In this document: positions 7,375-10,671 of the stretch, one piece after another
Numbering within the stretch: position 1 is the first letter of the stretch
Layout of the letters: each line of letters starts with the position of its first letter
Assembly: GCA_024643595.1 (NCBI GenBank)
Contig: JAHEMS010000082.1
Span: forward strand, 1 to 10,671
Direction of reading: 5' to 3'
Length of the DNA: 10,671 nt
Source: Bacteroidota bacterium
Lineage (GTDB): Bacteria > Bacteroidota > Bacteroidia > Cytophagales > Cyclobacteriaceae
The notes under the pieces: generated by a model
The model's database searches: none
Seen by the model: only the letters and a program-made list of their open reading frames with translations
What the model was told of the DNA's origin: nothing
Translations under genes and position numbers: made by a program

Positions 7375-7944
7375 ATGATAAAGGTAGGAGAGATATTGGT
7401 TTCGGATGATATTAAAGAAGTTGAGTTCGTATGTCACCTGGAGAAATGCAAAGGCGCTTGCTGTGTTGAAGGTGATTTGGGTGCACCGCTCGAAGAGGAT
7501 GAACTTCCAGTGATGAAAGAAATTATAGAGGATGTAAAGCCATATCTCACCCATGAAGGAATAAAAGCCATTGAAAAACAGGGTCTCTTTATTTTGGATG
7601 AGGATGGCGATTTTTCAACACCAACCATAGAGGGAAAGGAATGTGCTTATGCACATTATGACCAGGAGGGAGTTTTGAAGTGCGGTATTGAACAAGCCTA
7701 TCTGGATGGTAAAATTGGTTTCAGAAAACCCATTTCCTGCCATTTGTATCCTATCCGCATCACCAAGAATAAGAAAGGTTTTGAAGCGGTAAATTATCAC
7801 AAGTGGGATATTTGTTCAGCGGCCTGTTCCTATGGAAAATCATTGCAGGTTCCGCTGTATAAATTTTTGAAAGACCCACTCACGCGAAAATATGGCGAAA
7901 GTTGGTATGGCCAATTAGTGGCTGCCATTGAAAAGCCGGCATAA
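7375..7944 (+). CDS. DUF3109 family Cys-rich protein, putative metal binding
   Basis: This 189-residue cytoplasmic protein resembles the DUF3109 family of Bacteroidota, related to the YkgJ-type putative zinc- or iron-chelating proteins. It has nine cysteines: Cys20, Cys25, Cys29 and Cys30 in a cluster of the form CxxxxCxxxCC, then Cys90, Cys103, Cys122 (RKPISCHLYP), Cys147 and Cys151 (CSAAC). The CC pair followed by acidic residues and the RKPxSCHLYP segment are what mark the family. This spacing would suit one or two metal sites; the metal and the reaction are unknown. No signal peptide or membrane segment is seen. The ATG at 7375 lies in an A-rich context without a Shine-Dalgarno sequence. 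It is a single-gene unit with its own upstream region and a terminator starting within about 15 bp of the stop. The family call is fairly sure; function is not known. Confidence 0.85.
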   Translation: MIKVGEILVSDDIKEVEFVCHLEKCKGACCVEGDLGAPLEEDELPVMKEIIEDVKPYLTHEGIKAIEKQGLFILDEDGDFSTPTIEGKECAYAHYDQEGVLKCGIEQAYLDGKIGFRKPISCHLYPIRITKNKKGFEAVNYHKWDICSAACSYGKSLQVPLYKFLKDPLTRKYGESWYGQLVAAIEKPA

Positions 7945-7956
7945 CTTATTGTAGGA

Positions 7957-7990
7957 TAAAAAAAGCCATGATGTGATCATGGCCTTTTTA
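7957..7990. terminator. Bidirectional intrinsic terminator between DUF3109 and rplI
   Basis: The stem GCCATGA (7965-7971) pairs with TCATGGC (7977-7983) around the loop TGTGA. A run of seven A lies before it and, after an unpaired C at 7984, five T lie after it. Each strand therefore reads as a hairpin followed by a U tract, serving the plus-strand DUF3109 gene and the minus-strand ribosomal protein operon, which converge here. Confidence 0.85.
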
Positions 7991-8007
7991 GTATACTTCG
8001 TAATACC

Positions 8008-8451
8008 CTATTCAGCTACTACATTCACATTGATCGCATGTTTCACTTCTTTGTGAAGGTCAAGTGTTACTGAGTAAGTACCGATTTGCTTAGGTTGTTC
8101 TTTGAAATGAATTTTCTTACGATCAACCTCAAATCCTTTCGTCTTAAGAAAATCAGATACCTGAACTGCTGTAACCGCACCGAAAATCTTTCCAGATTCA
8201 CCGGCTTTAGTTCCAATCTCTACTGTAAGTTCTCCGATTTTAGCAGCCAGTGCTTCTGCATCCTGCTTTAATTTGGCAGCCTTGTGAGCGGCCTGACGGA
8301 TGTTTTCAGCAACCACCCTTTTATTTGACTCATTTGCTATGATGGCTACGCCTGATGGAATCAAAAAGTTTCTTCCATAACCAGGCTTTACCTTCACCGT
8401 ATCATTTTTGTAACCGAGTCCTGCTACATCTTGTTTCAAAATTATTTCCAT
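8008..8451 (-). CDS. rplI: 50S ribosomal protein L9 (bL9)
   Basis: This 147-residue protein binds 23S rRNA domain V at the base of the L1 stalk and helps maintain reading-frame fidelity. The N-terminal RNA-binding domain is clear (MEIILKQDVAGLG, then VKVKPGYGRNFLIP, residues 1 to about 40). It is followed by the long connecting helix (about 42-75, rich in Ala, Lys and Glu) and the C-terminal domain (GKIFGAVTAVQVSDFL to the end). Length is normal (E. coli: 149). It is the last gene of rpsF-rpsR-rplI, starting 17 bp after the rpsR stop with no Shine-Dalgarno sequence. The bidirectional terminator follows about 20 bp beyond its TAG stop. Confidence 0.97.
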   Translation of the reverse strand: MEIILKQDVAGLGYKNDTVKVKPGYGRNFLIPSGVAIIANESNKRVVAENIRQAAHKAAKLKQDAEALAAKIGELTVEIGTKAGESGKIFGAVTAVQVSDFLKTKGFEVDRKKIHFKEQPKQIGTYSVTLDLHKEVKHAINVNVVAE

Positions 8452-8468
8452 AATGGTACAGGTTAAGG

Positions 8469-8720
8469 TTATTTCATTGAATCAGCTACGTAAGGAAGAA
8501 TAGCAATATGACGGGCCCTTTTTACGGCCTGCGATACTTTATTCTGAAACTTCCAGCTAGTGCCGGTAAGTCTGCGAGGTAACAGTTTACCCTGCTCATT
8601 GATAAATTTCAAAAGGAAATCAGGATCTTTATAATCGATGTACTTGATTCCATTTTTCTTGAAGCGGCAATACTTAGGTTTAATTTCAGCGCGCTTGATG
8701 GGTTCATTCATTAGTGTCAT
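8469..8720 (-). CDS. rpsR: 30S ribosomal protein S18 (bS18)
   Basis: This 83-residue protein pairs with S6 on the platform of the 30S subunit. Recognisable segments are KYCRFKKNGIKYIDYKD, the RNA-contacting LLPRRLTGTSWKFQ, and KRARHIAILPYV near the C-terminus; length is in the normal range (about 75-90). Two in-frame ATGs exist, at 8720 (Met1) and 8711 (Met4). The 8720 start is preferred because a strong AAAGGAGG lies 10 nt upstream of it and the ATG overlaps the rpsF stop as ATGA, implying coupled translation. In Bacteroidota, bS18 together with bS6 and bS21 has been reported to cover the anti-Shine-Dalgarno end of 16S rRNA, which makes the strong site in front of this gene noteworthy. Confidence 0.97.
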   Translation of the reverse strand: MTLMNEPIKRAEIKPKYCRFKKNGIKYIDYKDPDFLLKFINEQGKLLPRRLTGTSWKFQNKVSQAVKRARHIAILPYVADSMK

Positions 8721-9097
8721 GCTTTCACTTCCTCCTTTCTTGTGCTTGTTGATTTTTTGTTGCGATTGAATTCGCCTTTACGCCTACGCTCATTGTAGAT
8801 TACAGCATGCTTATCCAATACTGTAGTTAAAAAGCGCATTACTGATTCGTCTCGTCTGTACTCAGTTTCGAGTGTGTTAATCAGGTCGGAGGAGGTAGTC
8901 GTAAATTCGATTAAGTTGTAGAAACCGGTAGACTTATTCTGGATAGGGTAGGCCATCTTCTTAAGTCCCCACTTCTCTACATTGATAACTTCAGCTTTAG
9001 CTTTAGTTAGCACTTTCACGAATTTCTCGACAGTATCCTTTGCCTGGTCTTCAGACAAAACGGGATTTAAAATGAATACCGTCTCGTAGTTTTTCAT
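8717..9097 (-). CDS. rpsF: 30S ribosomal protein S6 (bS6)
   Basis: This 126-residue protein binds S18 and 16S rRNA on the 30S platform. Family segments are MKNYETVFILNPVLSEDQ at the N-terminus, WGLKKMAYPIQNKSTGFYNL in the middle, and YRRDESVMRFLTTVLDKHA (about residues 79-97). The tail (about 102-126) is basic and polar (ERRRKGEFNRNKK) rather than Glu-rich as in E. coli. The start is the ATG at 9097: the frame remains open to a TTG at 9130, but that codon falls in the -7 promoter box and would add 11 unrelated residues. It is the first gene of the operon; its stop overlaps the rpsR start by 4 bp, and its last codons carry the rpsR ribosome binding site. Confidence 0.96.
   Translation of the reverse strand: MKNYETVFILNPVLSEDQAKDTVEKFVKVLTKAKAEVINVEKWGLKKMAYPIQNKSTGFYNLIEFTTTSSDLINTLETEYRRDESVMRFLTTVLDKHAVIYNERRRKGEFNRNKKSTSTRKEEVKA
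8731..8738 (-). promoter_or_regulatory. Strong Shine-Dalgarno sequence of rpsR
   Basis: Read on the minus strand the sequence is AAAGGAGG, with 10 nt between its last G (8731) and the ATG at 8720. It lies inside the end of rpsF, where it encodes part of Arg-Lys-Glu-Glu. It supports the 8720 start over 8711. No other gene start in the window shows a canonical SD, as expected for Bacteroidota, so this one stands out. Confidence 0.75.
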
Positions 9098-9127
9098 GAT
9101 TTGTATATAATGTTTAAAAATGAGGTG

Positions 9128-9159
9128 CAAAAATAGAGAAAATGACCATAAACGCCAAC
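9128..9159 (-). promoter_or_regulatory. Bacteroidota-type promoter of the rpsF-rpsR-rplI operon
   Basis: On the minus strand, TATTTTTG (9135-9128) matches the Bacteroidota -7 consensus TAnnTTTG at every fixed position. A TTG of the -33 type lies 20 nt upstream (about 9158-9156). Transcription would start near 9121-9124, giving a short leader of about 25 nt before the ATG at 9097. Confidence 0.65.
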
Positions 9160-9186
9160 TGGAATAGAAAAATAAGCACCTTTCTC

Positions 9187-9960
9187 TCAGTCATTTAATC
9201 TCCAATCGTATTCCAGATAGGAGATTTTAGCATTAGTTTTAATGGCATAGGTTGAATAGGTGTTTATGAATGAAGTTACAGAGCCTCCATTTTTCTCAAA
9301 ATCCATGTGATACCACTTGAAAATCATGCTCAATTGCAGTTTTTCTTCAGATATTTTGTTACGCATTGGATCCACCAGAAATGCCTTTGTTTGACGGGTA
9401 AGCTGCTGATCAAGCTTTTCTGGTGTATAGGCTTGATCAAGTAAAATTGGGCAAGATTTACTGGCACAAACCAATGCCATGTGTACACGTGGGTCATCAA
9501 ATTTCTTTCTCAGAATGCCATGCTCAATTTGGTTAAGGTCCATTCTTATGTCACCAATTGTTATGAATTTGATATCCCAGGGCGTATTTACAAAAGGTAT
9601 TTGAATGGTACTGCTGATATCTTTGATGCTTCCAATGGGATAATTATCGATGATCAATTTTATGGTAAACGCATTATAGGCATTGATCCAGTAGGCCATT
9701 TGTTCAGATTTTGTCCAGGTTTTGTCGTTAGGGGGTGTATTCCTCAATGAATTTAGGTACTTGTTCAATGCTGAAGAATCGTTGATAAAACCCTTGTAGT
9801 TGACTTTTCCCGAGGAGGAAACATACTTTTTTAATAGTCTATCAAATTCATCGTGAGATATTTTTGGCTGGGCGATGATGTTGAAAACACTCATTACCAT
9901 TAAAAAAACTAATTGGGCACTTTTTATGGACATGAATTTCTTGGTTCGGATTTGAAGCAT
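9187..9960 (-). CDS. Secreted DUF547 domain-containing protein
   Basis: This 257-residue protein has an N-terminal signal peptide: basic residues (IRTKK, K13), a hydrophobic stretch of about 16-29 (AQLVFLMVMSVFNI) and a likely signal peptidase I cut after Ala30, so it is exported to the periplasm or beyond. The rest matches DUF547, a family of unknown biochemical function: MAYWINAYNAFTIKLI (88-103), DPRVHMALVCASKSCPIL (156-173, with Cys165 and Cys170) and the typical end LEYDWRLN (249-256). The start is uncertain: the ATG at 9960 has an A-rich lead but sits in the arm of a small hairpin, while the ATG at 9933 (Met10) gives a more usual 21-residue signal peptide. There is no Shine-Dalgarno sequence. 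It ends about 28 bp before the rpsF promoter with no clear terminator, so some read-through into the ribosomal operon is possible. Confidence 0.85.
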   Translation of the reverse strand: MLQIRTKKFMSIKSAQLVFLMVMSVFNIIAQPKISHDEFDRLLKKYVSSSGKVNYKGFINDSSALNKYLNSLRNTPPNDKTWTKSEQMAYWINAYNAFTIKLIIDNYPIGSIKDISSTIQIPFVNTPWDIKFITIGDIRMDLNQIEHGILRKKFDDPRVHMALVCASKSCPILLDQAYTPEKLDQQLTRQTKAFLVDPMRNKISEEKLQLSMIFKWYHMDFEKNGGSVTSFINTYSTYAIKTNAKISYLEYDWRLND

Positions 9961-9974
9961 TTTAATGCTTTTTT
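9955..9974. repeat. Small inverted repeat covering the upstream DUF547 start codon
   Basis: AAGCAT (9955-9960) and ATGCTT (9965-9970) are separated by TTTA, and a T run follows on the plus strand. On the minus strand the ATG at 9960 lies in the 3' arm, so the hairpin could reduce initiation there and favour the ATG at 9933. The stem is only 6 bp and AT-rich, so it is weak. Confidence 0.35.
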
Positions 9975-10184
9975 ACTTTCATCAATGCAAAAAGTTTGGA
10001 TGCATAATTTCTAACCATTATCCGTAAGCATTCAAAATAACAGATTTTATGAATCAGAGATACGAGATTTGTATATCAGGCAATGAATTATAAAGATAAT
10101 CTCTTATTTTTCCTTTTTTAAACCAACTTTGGGTTCTCTAAAAGGCCTGCTTTATTGTAAATATCCTTAGAAGCGCATGTGGAA

Positions 10185-10671
10185 ATGAACTATCAAATAA
10201 ATGGTATACAGCAAATCGGTTTAGGTGTTGAAGATGCGGAGCAGGCTTGGGCATGGTATCGAAAAGCGTTTGGAATGAATGTACCCATATTCCGCGACCA
10301 TGCCACAGCATCACTGATGAAGCGATATACAGGTGACCAGGCCCATCAACGATATGCTATTTTGGCTATGAATCTTGAAGGTGGAGCTGGGCTTGAAATC
10401 TGGCAATATACCAGTCGCAAGCCTCAAGACATACCCAAGGAAATAGTTTTAGGCGATACAGGAGTTACAGCTATTAAGATAAAGGCGAGATCAGTTGTCG
10501 ATGCCTACAATGACCTCAAATTAAAAGAGGTGAATTTGTTAAGCGAACCGGTGGTTGGTCCGGATGGGCGTATGCATTTTTATTTGCAGGATCCTTATGC
10601 AAACCTGATTGAAGTAATTGAGTCTAAGAGTTGGTTTCAACATCGAAAAAAGAACCTGGGCGGTGTGGCAG
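10185..10671 (+). CDS. VOC family protein (glyoxalase/dioxygenase-like), 3'-truncated by window edge
   Basis: The frame opens at the ATG at 10185 and stays open through the right edge, giving 162 codons. It contains one complete vicinal-oxygen-chelate module made of two beta-alpha-beta-beta-beta repeats. The first covers residues about 6-76 (GIQQIGLGVEDAEQAWAWY at its start, GAGLEIWQY with Glu71 at its end); the second covers about 93-146 (GVTAIKIKAR, then DPYANLIEVIE with Glu143). The Glu residues at these strand ends are usual metal ligands, although the usual first-strand His is replaced by Gln10 (IQQIG). The sequence continues past the second repeat (WFQHRKKNLGGVA), so a further module probably follows outside the window. 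The enzyme's substrate cannot be read from the sequence. A GTG at 10179 is an alternative start; the first in-frame upstream stop is at 10158. It is divergent from the DUF547 gene. Confidence 0.82.
   Translation, partial: MNYQINGIQQIGLGVEDAEQAWAWYRKAFGMNVPIFRDHATASLMKRYTGDQAHQRYAILAMNLEGGAGLEIWQYTSRKPQDIPKEIVLGDTGVTAIKIKARSVVDAYNDLKLKEVNLLSEPVVGPDGRMHFYLQDPYANLIEVIESKSWFQHRKKNLGGVA

Noticed and set aside
9098..9127. S6:S18-binding leader motif upstream of rpsF
   Set aside because: The predicted leader is only about 25 nt, AT-rich, and contains no CCG-bearing stem-loop.
9098..9130. N-terminal extension of S6 from a TTG at 9130
   Set aside because: The TTG is part of the -7 promoter element, and S6 proteins begin at the MKNYE sequence encoded from 9097.
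1..10671. Mobile element, CRISPR array, defence island or other accessory system
   Set aside because: No transposase, integrase, direct-repeat array or toxin-antitoxin pair is seen; all genes look like conserved housekeeping or phylum-typical genes in tight operons.

Overview
The window is chromosomal core sequence from a member of the Bacteroidota, most likely the Cytophagales. Several signs agree. A NagB-type domain is fused to a PIG-L deacetylase domain. DUF4290 and DUF3109 family genes are present. Nearly all genes lack a Shine-Dalgarno (SD) sequence. There is a TAnnTTTG-type promoter before rpsF, and rpsF-rpsR-rplI runs without an ssb or priB gene in between. I see no insertion sequence, phage gene, CRISPR array, tRNA or rRNA.

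Layout. Positions 1-1359 (+) hold the 3' part of the NagB/PIG-L fusion gene, cut by the left edge and closed by a strong intrinsic terminator. Positions 1420-2827 (+) hold an exonuclease III gene followed 7 bp later by a six-TM lipid-phosphatase/sphingomyelin-synthase-like gene. That pair runs head-on into a minus-strand operon (7084 to 2838) of a UvrD/PcrA-type helicase, a DUF4290 protein and murA, with a 6-bp gap and then an ATGA overlap. A divergent AT-rich intergenic region (7085-7374) carries a perfect 24-bp palindrome and separates the helicase from a Cys-rich DUF3109 gene (+). A bidirectional terminator lies between that gene and the ribosomal operon rpsF-rpsR-rplI (minus, 9097 to 8008). 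Upstream lie a secreted DUF547 gene (minus) and, divergently, a VOC/glyoxalase-family gene cut by the right edge.

How the genes fit together. The genes cover amino-sugar metabolism, DNA repair, the first committed step of peptidoglycan synthesis and the ribosome, i.e. housekeeping. I do not find an obvious new multi-gene system. The points most worth following are: the only strong SD sequence in the window sits before rpsR, whose product is one of the proteins reported to occlude the anti-SD in Bacteroidota ribosomes; MurA has Asp in place of the fosfomycin-target Cys; the sphingomyelin-synthase-like enzyme has a complete catalytic triad; and the 24-bp palindrome lies in the divergent promoter region. 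All functions are read from motifs by eye; no database search was run.
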